This document shows, piece after piece, positions 11,865-23,185 of a stretch of DNA of 64,000 bases. The stretch spans positions 186,001 through 250,000 of the forward strand of contig NW_003314321.1 in the NCBI RefSeq assembly GCF_000143415.4, in the 5' to 3' direction. How positions within the stretch are numbered: the stretch's first letter is position 1; each line of letters starts with the position of its first letter. The notes below the pieces were generated by a model. It was not told the origin of the DNA. It saw nothing but the letters and a program-made list of their open reading frames with translations, and made no database searches. Origin of the DNA: Selaginella moellendorffii. Lineage: Eukaryota > Streptophyta > Lycopodiopsida > Selaginellales > Selaginellaceae. A program made the position numbers and the translations under genes.

Positions 11865-14800
11865 TGGTATCGGAGCACTAGTTTTTCTGGGATGGCTTCA
11901 GACAAAGACGTTTTGGAAGTTTTTGATGGCAGAGATTTCCATGGATGGCGAACTCAGATGCAGTTTTTCTTCATGGAGAAGAACCTTTGGCGGCAGCGAC
12001 AGAGGTTGCACCCGAGAAAGAGTGGAACAGACAAAACACTCAAACACTTAGAATCCTTGGACGCGCAGTGGGAAGATTTATCGGTGTCACCTTGACACGT
12101 CCCTGACAGCCAACAAGAATTGGGAAGCACTAAAGACAGTGCTTGGCCGAACCAACAAGACCAATCTAATTGAGATGAAAACCAAGTTCGGCAGCATGGT
12201 CAAGAAGAAGGATGAGTCCATTCAAGATTATGCAAGTCGTTTGAAGGATACAGCGAAGCAGATCGACACTCTTCAATCTCCCACCAAAGTGGACGACAGT
12301 GACCTTGTCACAGTGTTTCTCAAGGGCATTCCAACAGCGTTTCAACTTGCTGCCTCTGGACATGTGGCCACCAAAACAGGTCGTTAACGAGATGTTAGCA
12401 CTGGAAACCTTGCTAGGAGGATCTCAGTTTCTGGAAGAAATCCCTCGCGATTTGGCTATGTTTGCTGGTTCTAAGGCCAAGGTCTCAATCTGGGACAGGC
12501 TAGGGCCGCGCCAGGAGGATGCTGCCAAAGAACGCAAACAAGAAGGTCAAAACGAGCCAAAGAGAAACAAGAAGCGCAAAAATAACGGTCTCTGTAATAT
12601 CTGTAAAAAGCCAGGACACTTCGCCCGGGACTGTACAGATGACGCGGCCAAGATCCGGAAGGAAATCAGGAAGGGGAAGCAAGTCTCCAATTACACACGA
12701 GCAGAGCAAGACGATGTCACAGATGGTAGCTTGTTCATGGCTCAAGCTGTAGCAGAGTCAAATTCCCTTGCACCCAACACTCCAAGAACAGAGGTGATCT
12801 GGATTGACAGTGGAGCCAATCATCATATGACTCATCTCCAAAGCCTTTTCTCGCATTTAGAAGACGTTCCAGACGGGAAGCGAATTTACCTCGGCGATGA
12901 CTACTCACACAGCGTGTGTGGAGTTCGAGGTTCGACTTGCCACAGGACAGGTTGTAGCAGTCAGTGGAGTCTACTACGTTCCTGGTGTCAAGATGACACT
13001 CTTCTCCGTTGGAAAAATCACAGATCGTGATTGTGAACTTCTCTTTTCCAAGACGCAGTGCACTATAATGTGAGGCGAGTCAGTTATAGCCAGTGGGAGG
13101 CGTTATGCTGGCCTTTACCAGCTGAATGCAGAGGTGGAGTATCCAGTCAAGCCTAGCGAGCAACTTCGTCCTCAGCATGCGGTTGACCTCCAGACATGGC
13201 ATCGCCGGCTTGGTCACACGAATTACCAGGATATTAAACAACTTGCGAGTTCAGGCATGGTTGACGGTCTTCACATCACTTCTCAGAAGCTGAGGTTTTG
13301 TGAGCCGTGCGTTCTCGCAAAGCAGCACAGATTTCCTTTCAAGGCTGGTGCTGCTACAAGAGCTACCGAGATTTTAGAGCTAGTCCACTCTGACGTGTGT
13401 ACGATGCCAGTACTTTCTCGAGACAAGAAGGTCTATTTTGTGACCTTTATAGACGATTATTCCAGGGTGATCGCAGCAAAGTTTCTAGCTCGCAAATCTG
13501 AGGTGATCAATGAGTTCCAGTTTTTTAGAACTCGAGCAGAGTTGCAGACCCGCAAGAAACTGAGGAAATTTCGAAGTGATGGTGGTGGAGAATATGTCTC
13601 TAAAGATTTTATCAAATATTGTGAAGAAGCTGGGATTGAGAGGCAGTATTCAGTTCCAGATACACAGCAACAAAATGGCACAGCTGAGCGAGCCAACCGA
13701 ACGCTCCAGGAAGCAGCTCGCTCCTTATTACGAGATGCTGGTTTGCCCGAGTCCTTTTGGTGTGAAGCTGTTGCAGTCGCAGCTTATCTGCGAAACCGTC
13801 AGATCACATCAGCAGTGAGCGGCGAGACACCATTTGAGATTTGGTATGGCAGAAAACCGGATCTCAGCCATCTTCGAATTTTTGGATGCATAAGGAAGCA
13901 TCGCACCAAGCTTGAAGATTGCAGCGTGAAGGCAGTTCTAGTCGGCAACAGTGATCACATGAAGGCCTACAAGCTCTTCAGTTTGTCCTCATCCAAGATC
14001 TTCCACAGTCGTGATGTGATCTTCGATGAAACACGGACGTATGCAACCAGAAATCTCCCGTGCGCTCTTGATCTTCCAGTCAACGGTCAACGGTTTATGG
14101 TTCTTGACAGTGACGAGGTAGCGCAACTGCAGCTCCAGCAGCAGAATCCAATCAGCCCGTCCCTATAGACGCAGCGGCAAGTGATGCTGAAGCGAGTGGG
14201 AGCTCTCAACCCATCAGCAGGAGGTATTTTTGGCACGGGTGGGAGCGACACTTCAGGCCAGAACGGGACGTCTCCTCCAGTCGGCGGAGAGATCGGCTTA
14301 AGTGGGAGTACTCAGCCTTCACCACAGCCAGTGCTTAGACGGTCTACTCGGATCCGCACACTCACAGAAGCAGGGGCACAATTTCAAGAACGGCTTGACT
14401 TTCAGACTGCCCGCCGAGCTTCTCGGCAGCAAGCTCAAGCTAGGGGACAGCTCCAAGTGGTTCCAACACGTTCTACTATGCAGCAGCTCCTCCAGAAGTG
14501 CAACAGGCGTTTCTGGAATTACCTTCTCCAGTTTTCCAGTTGTTATTTTCTCAAGGCCAAGATATCTTGGTTCCCAAGAAGTTGCGTGAGGCACTCTCCA
14601 GTCCTGAGCGTGAGCAGTGGCAAGCAGCAGCAAATTCTGAGTATTCGTCTCTCATGGAGAATGAGACATGGGACCTGGTCGATCTACCTCCTGGAAGGAA
14701 ACTGGCTTTTTCGAATCAAGACTGGAGCTGATAAGAAACTTCTCAAGTACAAGGCAAGACTTGTACACAGGTTGAGGGCGTGGACTACAATGAAACGTTT

Positions 14801-16104
14801 TCTCCAGTGGTGAAGATGGCCTCTATCCGCTTGTTACTCAATCTTGCAGCCCAGCAGAATTTAGAAGTGGAGCAGCTCGACGTCACCACAGCGTTTCTCT
14901 ATGGCGATCTTGACGAGGAGGTTTATGTCCTTCAGCCAGAAGGATATGTCATCAAAGGCCAGGAACACAAGGTGTGCAAGCTTAAGAAGGCTTTATATGG
15001 ATTAAAGCAGTCTCCACGGCAGTGGTATGCGAAGATGAACATCTATCTACTCTCCATCGGTTTTGTGAGTATTTCAGCATATTCTAATGTTTATCTTCGC
15101 AAGTCAGGTACAATATATATTTATCTTGCACTCTATGTAGACGATTGTCTACTAGTCGGTCCAACTCGCATAGCTTTGCAGCAGCTCAAGCGTGAGCTAC
15201 AGGCACGATTTAAGATGGTGGATCTTGGACCAATGAAATATTGTTTGGGGATCGAGATTATACGCGACAGGCAGGCTGGCATCATACAATTATCTCAGCA
15301 GAAGTATGTTGACGATATCTTGGAGAGCTTTCATCTTGCTGAGCTGAATGAAGCGTCAATTCCTATGGAAGCCGGCCTCCATCTCAGAAAAGATCAAGTC
15401 CCACAAACAGTCGAGGAATGCGAGAAGATGCAGATACCGTACCGTCAGATGGTTGGCAGCTTAGTCTACCTAATGGTCTGCACACGGCCAGATTTAGCTT
15501 TTGCAGTGGGAGCAGTGTCCCAGTTTCTCGAGACTCCAGGACTTCCTCATTGGTTAGCAGTCAAACGTATCTTTCGCTACTTAAAGGGGACCAGACATTT
15601 TGCACTCACGTACTCCAAAGTCTCAGCAGGTATGCAACTGTTTGGCTTCACGGATGCTGACTTTGCAGGCGAGGTTGAGCAGCCGAGATCCACCTCAGGT
15701 TATCTTTAGTCTCGGCAGCGGCGCTCTCACATGGTGCAGCAAGCGACAGTTAATTATAGCGTTATCGTCGACCGAAGCAGAGTATGTTGCAGCTACTCAA
15801 GCAGCTAAGGAATGTTGCTGGCTACGACAGCTCTTGGACGGCATCGGCTATTCTCAGCTAGGGCCAACAGCTATCTTTTGCGATAACCAGGGTGCTATCG
15901 CACTCATGGGCGCGCCAAACATATCCAGGTGCAGTTCCATTATATTCGAGATCAAGTGTGTTTTGGAGCTCATCCATTGTGGAACAACAGAGCAGGTTGC
16001 AGATATTTTTACCAAGGCGTTACCTCCAGCTTTGTTCCAGCGACACGTACACGCACTTGGCGTGAGAGAGAGCACCTTAGTGTTCGAGTGGGAGTGATAC
16101 GAAT

Positions 16105-16233
16105 ATGCTGGCATAGCATATTCTCCAGAGCTGTCTAGAGGCGCGGTAGGCAGTTAGGGGACACTAGAGAGAGTAGGGTGTGTTTTTCTTTTGTAGCCTC
16201 TTGTGATGAACAAGACCCTGTTCATCCTTATCA
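16105..16233 (+). repeat. Right (3') LTR end of the copia element, unlike the left LTR
   Basis: Ends ACAAGACCCTGTTCATCCTTATCA exactly where host exon sequence resumes (GTCTTCAGGG). Only the last 25-27 bp match the left LTR. The pol frame runs to 16097, so this LTR can be at most about 130 bp, half the length of the left one. Its start at a TGCTGG near 16105 is a guess. Confidence 0.5.
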
Positions 16234-16934
16234 GTCTTCAGGGCGCTTGATCCTCGTACTGGTAGCAGCATTTCTCCAGCTCGGAGCCCCCGCTGCTGCT
16301 GGACTCTTCTTGGCAACACCACGGATCAAACGCTGCATCACAAACACGCACACTAAAAAGGCTTGGTAGAAACTTACACTCGCGAAAACCTGCATCATCT
16401 CTCGAGAACAAAGCAAGGCAAGCTCCGGTCCTTAAGAAAACAAAAAACAGAAGTGTTAACCTGGCTATAAATCGTATCCCATTCTCGTCGACATTTGTCC
16501 CGCAGTGATTTGTAAAAACGCATGCATTCGGAAACTGATATGTTCTTGGGTGTGTTAAAATACAACAGTGTCTAACATCGTCCCGAGACAGAACTTTGTC
16601 TCAAATAGCTGCTTTAACAACATCTGAATTTCACCTGGAACTTCCATTCATAAGAAAGATCGGCTTGTTCTCTAGACAAATTTGGAGTTATAAGCAATCC
16701 CTTTCTCCTCCAAAGTAGTAGCACTCGATTAGACCTGGATTGACAACACAAAACCAAAATAGTCGTGCATTGTCAACTCCCTGCAAGCCATGGAACTCTT
16801 TACAGTTCTTCTATCGCTATGATTTACTACGAGCAACTGTACAAGAGATCCCGGTTGCTGAATAAATCTCCTAAGTGCGTCTTTCTTCTCTCAGAACCCG
16901 GCTTGTTGTCCAGAAATCTGTAAAGTAGCATCCT

Positions 16935-17285
16935 ATGTCCCGCATTCAAGCCCGGATTGGTCTAGCCGCAGCCATGGCAAAAAAAAAAAAAAGCCTAGGA
17001 GAAGACGAGAAGACGTGGGTGTGGAACTGCGTCATCAGAGGCTACGGCATGCTTGGCCCAGTCAAGTGCGCTCGAGAGGCATTTCTGCAGTGTCCAGCTA
17101 AGAACTTCCTGAGCTGGAAGCTCCTTGCTGACGCATATGCCCAGAAGGGGCATTACGGGAAAGTGCTAGAGATTGAAGACAAGATCCCGGCTGTGATGTA
17201 TCAGCTTGCTCCGCCTCCTCCTCCTCCAGCATCCATCTTTGATGCTGTTTCTCTGTACCAGAAAGGCAAGACGTTGGCAGCATGA
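16935..17285 (+). pseudogene. Pentatricopeptide-repeat (PPR) protein fragment
   Basis: A 116-codon open frame of which about 60 codons look like PPR repeats: TWVWNCVIRGYGMLG, then ALxLFxxM-type helices and FLSWKLLADAYAQKGHYGK. PPR proteins bind organelle RNA and are very numerous in lycophytes. Only about two repeats are present, with no targeting peptide or C-terminal domain, and a run of six prolines follows. It occurs only in the right duplicate, between an A-run and the broken VWA gene, so it looks like a captured fragment rather than a gene. Confidence 0.6.
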
Positions 17286-17476
17286 ACTTCTTCAAGTGTT
17301 TTGCCATGAGGAAAATAGAAGGCAGCTTCTTTTTTTGGCATTGGGCAACCCTAACTAAACGATGGGTTGGAAGATCATGGCCGGTCTCAAGCCAACTTGG
17401 GTGCGGATTGTTTCCAGGAAGGTCCAATTCAATCTACCTGTGTCGTGCTATAACAACATTTGCTTTAGATCTAGAC

Positions 17477-19466
17477 AAGGAGGCCAAGTTTTTGATGTTT
17501 CTAGGATCCGTCTTGTTAGGACACTTCGTGTACTAGTCCGTGCTCAGAACACCAACATTGAGGAGCTGCTGGATGTGACCGACTTGCAAGTGCGGGAGAT
17601 TGCAAAGCAGGCCATCGAATGTTTGTGGTGAGGGTCACGTTCTAGATCATGTCTATGCAAACTTGTGTCATGAAGTCTAAGAATGATTGCTGTGCAGGGA
17701 GTCTATCGACTTGCTTGTCAGGCTGCAATGCAGAGGCAGTCCCAGGATGAGATCCAGAAGCTCTCATGCATTGGTGTACATCAGAATCTAGCTTGCACAG
17801 CTTCGGGAATGGAACATGTCGCTACGTTAGCGTGTCTAGCGAGAGATCATACATCAGGTTGGTTGTCTCACATTTTTGCTAGTATTTTCTTTTGAGATTT
17901 CTTAAAACGTCCAGGGTCTCACCCGAGCTGGCTTCGGAGACTGATACTGCTGCGGTCTTGTGCGCTCAGAAACCTCTTGACCACAAATTACAACAGGCCT
18001 GCAACAGCATCTATGAAGGAAAGGCACTTTTCGGAGGCATAGATAATCGACAGGACTATGCAGACAACGAAAAATGTAACACATATGATCCGAGACGCAG
18101 GCCGTGGTACTTGAATGCCTTGGCAGTTCAGAAATCACTCTACATTGTTTTGGACAAATCGTTGTCCATGAGCAATCTTGTTGGAACTTTGTCATCCCAA
18201 AGCCGTCTGGCCGCTGCCAGAAGCGTTCTTAAGGCACTCCTGGACACTCTCGAATGGAGACCAAGTAGCAGTGTCAACGATTAGTGGTGGACCTATTGCC
18301 GCTCCAGTAATTTAAACGATGATCTTCTAAGTTATGATTCATCTTAAGGCTTTGGTTTTGCAGGTTTCAGTCGTGCTTGAAAACCTTGAAACATCATCCA
18401 ATGCTTCTGGCATTTCGTCCCTCAAGGATGCCATAGCCAAGGTCAAAGTCGACAATTCACCCAAGGATATCAAGAAAGCTCTTGCTGCGGCCCTTGATTT
18501 CTTCAATTCCAGCTCTAACTTAAACGTAAAGATCATCCTCTTTCTTTGTCTGTCACTAACAGTGCTCGTAATGTAAGGTAATACTTACAGTTTGCCAGCA
18601 ATTTTAACTTCACAGATTTGAATCCACTCTTCACAGAACTCAACGACAAAGGTGTTGTGGTTTTCGTCTACAGGATAGGATTCTTCACCTCCAACGATGC
18701 CACTTTCCAGAAGATGCAAGGTAACCTCAACATGACTTACGAGGCTGTGAAAGACGAGAAAAATCCCCTGCTCAACATTCGGAGCTACTTTGATTACATC
18801 GCTTGGCTTCGCTTTGTTGCCGTGAACAAAAAGCCTACGTTGATGCCGCCGAGCTCGGAAACGCGACGAGCTCAGGTAAACCGGCGCTCCTTTTCTTGTC
18901 TTGGTCCTTTGATCATCTGATTACTGCTGTAGCGTTCGATGCAAATCAGCGTTTGATCGGAGTTGCATGCATTGACATTATTGCCGAGAAGCTTATCAGC
19001 AGGCACGGCAGCGCTGCTGTTCAAGAAGCAGTGTCTAAACGGAGCTTCCATTCTTCAGAGAATGTGAAGCCTTTCCCTCTCACTCAACCAGTTAAGTCCA
19101 CAAAACCCCCAGCTTTTCAACTTATCGCTGACATTACCAGTAGGTCTCGAATGCAACCATTATCAACTGTGGTTTTACTGGGAAGCTGACTCCCATTTGC
19201 CCGCAAAGAGATTTTTCGACACCGATCACAGAGTTCATGTGCTGTGGCGATTGTGCTGTTGCCAGCACCAATTCTTCGAAGACTTCATTGGCAGTTCTGG
19301 TATTTGCGTGGGAGCGGCAGTTCTTGTTCTGGCTGCCGCTGCTGTAGTTTTCTACTGTAAGTGCTGCAAATCCCCCTTGCCTGCCACGAGTGAAACTCCC
19401 ATCGGGGCTGAACAAGAAGTGTGGGTGACTGGCCCGCAGAGGTCGCCTAATAACATAACTGGTTGA
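17477..19466 (+). pseudogene. VWA/Cache-type membrane protein, copy 3 (broken)
   Basis: Duplicate of the broken copy at 6462-8521. The start codon of the left copy is AAG here (17477-17479). Other lesions: one base missing in the signal-peptide exon, giving a TAG soon after HFVY; an 11-bp deletion at the end of that exon; one base missing in the Cys-rich exon near 17810; loss of the end of the Cache exon with its intron near 18010-18050; and two bases missing at about 18250 within TLTNGDQ, which ends the frame. VWA motifs LDKSLSMSN and FVYRIGFFTSNDATF and the C-terminal membrane anchor are still recognisable. Confidence 0.85.
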
Positions 19467-19786
19467 AAGAGAGCCTTGCTTTGTTTGTTTCATTTACAAC
19501 TGAAACTCAAAACTCATCAGCAACAATGGATTTCGTCCCTTAAAAAGCCAATGGAAGTGAATGACTGGTGTCCAAAAACATGTAGAAATGTCGTAAATGT
19601 CATCATCAGATGGCGTAAAAGTCCACACGGTTTAGGATAGGTTTGATATGGTTCCTAAAAATCAACACGATGGTGCTTCCAGCCTCCATTGCGGAATACT
19701 GGAAGGCAGAACTTCTGGAATGGTGCTTCCAGGAACGAATGAGAGCTTGATAAAATTAACGCCACCACTTTTGCAGGTTTGAGCGA

Positions 19787-21951
19787 ATGGAGAGCTCCCT
19801 CGTGCTTAGATTTGCCTTTTTAGGTGTCTTGTCTTTGCTGCTAGCAAACGCTCAAGATAACATCGAAACAGTGCTGGACGAGACCGATTTCCAGGTCCAG
19901 GCAATCGCGAATCAAGCAATCTCAAATCGAGCCAATACTTGTGGTAAGCTCTTGAACCTCAAGCTCAAACAACTTTGTAGAGTATTGTCACTCCAGGAAG
20001 TCTATCGGATTGCTCACTCGACACTTGCAAAAGGCGCCCTTGCTGGCCGCAGTCCAAGGATGAGATCCAAAAGCTCTCTTGCGTTCCAGTATTGCGCAAT
20101 GGAGACTGCACGTCTCCGGCAAATGGAACTTGCCAGAACTTAAGCGTTTCAACTCAAAAAACATACCTCAGGTATCTAGTTTGTCAATGTACAGCTTTGA
20201 CTTGAGATGTTGCTATGGTCATCTAGAGTCCCACCCGATCAAGACCCGGAGAAAGATCGAGATTTTCAGACGGTCTTGTGTGCTCAAAAATCTCTAGACA
20301 AGAAGCTACAACAGGCCTGGGATAACACGAAGAAGTTTTCCCTTGGCTGGGCTTTCTTTGGAGGGATTGAAGGATACTTGCATGTTTACCCGGGCCGGGT
20401 AAGTGCACAATAAGCATTTCTTCCCTGCAAGCGAGAGTTTATGTCTTTATATGACAGGACTATGTCGACAGTGGGCAGTGTGATCTTTATGATCCAAGGC
20501 TCAGGCCATGGTTTCTCAATACTTTGGCGGTCCAAAAATCGCTCTACATTCTCTTGGACACCTCCACTTCCATGAGCAATCCCACTGGAGTTTTATCCTC
20601 CCAAACCCGCTTTAATGTTGCAAATAACATCATTAAGCAGCTGCTAAACACCCTCACTAATGGAGATCAAGTGGCTGTGTCAACGATCGGTGGTGAGAAA
20701 ATCGGAGCTCCAGTTAAGTTTTTCATCAGAAACTAGGATAACTTCTGATCATGAGGTTCTGAATACCAGGTTTCCGTAGTTCTTGACGTCCAGGAAACCT
20801 CTTTGGATCTTGCTGGAATCTCATCCCTCAAAGATTCCATAAGCAACACAAGTGTTGGAAACTCAGCCAGTAACATAAAGAATGGGCTGCAAGCAGCACT
20901 TGATTTCTTCAACTCCAGTTCCAACTTGAATGTAAGATGCTTTTCGTGTGATAATCACAAGAAATCACATTGGTTTCTTCAACTTGGCAAATCCCAGGTC
21001 ATAATCCTCTTCACAGATGGACAGTTTGTCACCCCTGGCAATTTCAACTTGACCCAACTGAGCGCAGTTTTGGCACAGCTGAACGCGAGAAACGTTGTGG
21101 TGTTCGTCTACAGAATCGGGTCCTTCACGTCCAACGACAGTGCCGCTTTCCAGCAAATGCAGAGCAGCCTCAACATGAGCTACGAGTTCATCAGTGACGA
21201 CAAAAACCCGCTGCTCAAGATCCACAGCTACTTCGACTACATTGCATGGCTTCGCTTTGTCGCCGTCAACAAGAAACCAGTTTGGGCGAGCTTGTATGCC
21301 GATTCTGCTGGCCTTGGCAATGTCACAACTTCCATCTTTCCAGGTTTGTATAATACTATTATTTATTACTCTGCTTCTTCTTAGTAATTATTTTAACTTC
21401 ATGCAGCTTTTGATGCAAATCAACAGTTGATTGGAGTTGCATCGATAGATGTTCTTGCTGATGGGCTTATCGCGAAGCTTGGCCAGCCTACGGTTGAGAA
21501 AGCTTTATCTCAACGATCCTTTCCTCCACAGCAAAAGCCTCTTCCTCTCGCTCGAACAGTTACGTGGAACTTCGATTTTGCTTTTTAGATTGAGAGAACT
21601 TTGATTTTGCAGCTCTCCAATGCGACCATCAGCTGTGACTTCCGTGGGAGCCTGGCTCCAATCTGTCCAAGAGGCGACTTTACCACGCCCATCAGGGATT
21701 TTATATGTTGTGGAGCTTGTGCCGCTACAGCCACTGCTTCTCCTCCTCCTCCTCGTCCCGCAAAGAAGGGAACGAGCAAAGTAATCGCTGGTATCGCTGC
21801 GGGCGGAGTTGTCGCCGCTTGTGCCATCTTCGTTTCCGTCGTGTTTTTGTGTCGCAAGTGCCGCAAATCTCCAACTGAAAGCGATAATAACCAACCTCAA
21901 GAACCGGACTGGTTGCAACCAACGAGATCTCCTCTGAAACAAAACTTGTAA
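19787..21951 (+). CDS. Secreted/single-pass VWA protein with Cache-like region, copy 4
   Basis: Near-identical duplicate of the intact gene at 8821-10985, with eight exons joining in one frame: 19787-19943, 19997-20171, 20227-20398, 20458-20712, 20770-20931, 20998-21343, 21407-21558 and 21613-21951 (about 585 residues). It keeps the signal peptide, Cys-rich region, Cache-like YVDSGQCDLYDPRLRPWF stretch, MIDAS DTSTSMS, FTDGQ and the membrane anchor. Exon 6 is one codon longer (SNDSAAF for SNDATF), and exon 7 is shorter by two codons. All length differences are multiples of three, so both full-length copies appear to be under selection, unlike their broken neighbours. Confidence 0.85.
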
Positions 21952-22089
21952 TCTTATTCCTCGGACTCCTTCAGATCTCCAAAACTCGTCTTTTTATATA
22001 CATACTTTCGCACACAAAACAAGAGCTTTGCTTTAAAACAGAAAGAAAAACTTGAAAGACTTACACTACCACGAAGAAGAAGAAGCTCT

Positions 22090-22678
22090 TCAGCTCAAGG
22101 GGCCGCCATGGGCGATCGGGGGCGGAGGCTCCTGCTGGATGTGAGCGATGCGAGCGGTTGGCCACTCGAGTGACAACTTCCGCAGCGGGCTCTGGAGGTA
22201 GACGGCGGCTTTGCGCTTGACCCACTCGGGGTGCTCGATCTCGAACAGCCTCTCCCGGAGGTCGCGAGTGATGCTCACGTTGGGATGGGCTACGTGCTCC
22301 CACCAGAACGTCCACACCCCCAGCCCAATGGCGAGCAACACCATTCCCGCCAGAGGAAGCACCGGAAGGAGCTCTCTGCGGAGGATGTCGGTCGTTACCA
22401 TCTTCATCCCGTTTTTCCTGCACGGTACCTGGTACACTCTGTGCAGTGGATCCACCTTTAGGGAAATCGAAAACAAGGAAGAAAGAAAACTACCTTCCGC
22501 GCTGATGCAAGTACTCGGATGCTGTCTGCCTCTTCATCACACCAGCGTCGCCAGTGTAAGGATTTGGAACAACGTCTTCAGGGCGCTTGATCCTCGTACT
22601 GGTAGCACCATTTCTCCAGCTTGGAGCCCCCACTGCTGCTGCACTCTTCTTGGCAACACCACGGATCAAACGCTGCAT
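22090..22678 (-). CDS. Small single-pass membrane protein, probably mitochondrial
   Basis: Two coding exons, 22494-22678 and 22090-22417, give 170 residues. The N-terminus MQRLIRGVAKKSAAAVGAPS is rich in R, K, A and S without acids, like a mitochondrial presequence. A hydrophobic helix follows (LLPVLPLAGMVLLAIGLGVW), then a soluble tail rich in charged residues ending in a proline patch and HGGPLS. The 3' splice site was chosen because only GTGCAG before GAAAAACGGGATGAAG keeps the frame. A likely 5' leader intron lies upstream (GTAAGT near 22735). I do not recognise the family; size and layout resemble accessory subunits of respiratory complexes, but that is inference. Confidence 0.65.
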
Positions 22679-22964
22679 CACAAACAAGCGCACACTAAGT
22701 TAGAAAAACCAAAGGCTTGATAGATGATACTAACTTACACTCGCGAAAGCCTGCATCATCTCTCGAGAACAAAGCAAGGCAAGCTCCGGTCCTTAGGAAA
22801 ACAAGAAACAAAAGAACTGTTATCCTGGCTATAAATCTTATCCGATTCTCGTCGACATTTGTCCCGCAGTGATTTGTAAAAACGCATGCATTCGAAAACG
22901 TGGTGCCAACCACAGTAAGGATAAAAAAGACGCACGTTAGCGAATCTTACTGTCACTTTCGCTT

Positions 22965-23059
22965 GAACTCTCCTGAAGACGCTGCTACTGGAAAAAAGGA
23001 AAAAGAACTCTCCCGAAGACGCTGCTACTGGAAAAAAAGAAAAAGAACTCTCTCGAAAA
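22965..23059. repeat. 40-bp tandem repeat, 2.4 copies
   Basis: GAACTCTC starts at 22965, 23005 and 23045. The unit reads GAACTCTCCCGAAGACGCTG then CTACTGGAAAAAAGGAAAAA, with few differences between copies. It lies between the small membrane-protein gene and NDUFS7. Confidence 0.85.
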
Positions 23060-23185
23060 CACGAGTGTCAATGAAAAGGCATTTATTTACCAGGCAAACA
23101 TTTCTTTTCCAGACAAGCCAGGCATGATACGTAGACAATATACTACTACAACAAAAAGAGAATCACAAAAGTCCATACCGCAAAC

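Larger units (their letters stand above)
11600..16233 (+). mobile_element. Ty1/copia LTR retrotransposon, degenerate
   Basis: Copia order is clear: gag starting at 11892 (FDGRDFHGWR), zinc knuckle CNICKKPGHFARDC near 12590, protease WIDSGANHHMTH near 12800, integrase HHCC zinc region and D,D-35-E core (HSDVCT, FIDDYSR, RSDGGGEY, 13134-14168), reverse transcriptase with ETFSPVV, LDVTTAFLYGD and LYVDD (14780-15709), and RNase H with SSTEAEYVA and CDNQGAIAL (to 16097). Integrase before RT identifies copia. The reading frame is broken at several places (about 12094, 12384, 13028, 14168, 14730 and 15709). A primer-binding site TGGTATCGGAGC at 11865-11876 follows the left LTR directly. Inserted into a host exon. 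Confidence 0.95.
11127..16338 (-). pseudogene. Small single-pass membrane protein, left copy, split by copia element
   Basis: Left duplicate of the gene at 22090-22678. The 3' exon (11127-11454) and part of the 5' coding exon (11527-11599) lie left of a retrotransposon; the start codon and the first 35 codons (16234-16338, beginning MQRLIRGVAKKS) lie right of it. The break falls after the codons for RPED. A 9-bp deletion next to the break also removes three codons present in the other copy. Everything else matches the intact copy closely, so the insertion followed the duplication. Confidence 0.85.
5750..16527. repeat. Left unit of a tandem segmental duplication
   Basis: This unit and the next (about 16540-22905) are the same DNA block: a TCAAATAGCTGCTTTAA tract, a broken VWA gene, an intact VWA gene, a minus-strand small membrane-protein gene, and an upstream tract ending GATTTGTAAAAACGCATGCATTCG. 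The left unit differs by an assembly gap and by a 4.6-kb copia insertion. Without the copia element the two units are both a little over 6 kb. The shared sequence stops at about 16527 here and about 22900 in the other unit. Confidence 0.9.
16540..22905. repeat. Right unit of the tandem segmental duplication
   Basis: Second copy of the block described for 5750-16527, in the same orientation. It lacks the copia element and has instead about 300 bp of extra PPR-coding DNA near 17000-17340. The VWA genes and the minus-strand small gene occur in the same order and spacing as in the left unit. Confidence 0.9.
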
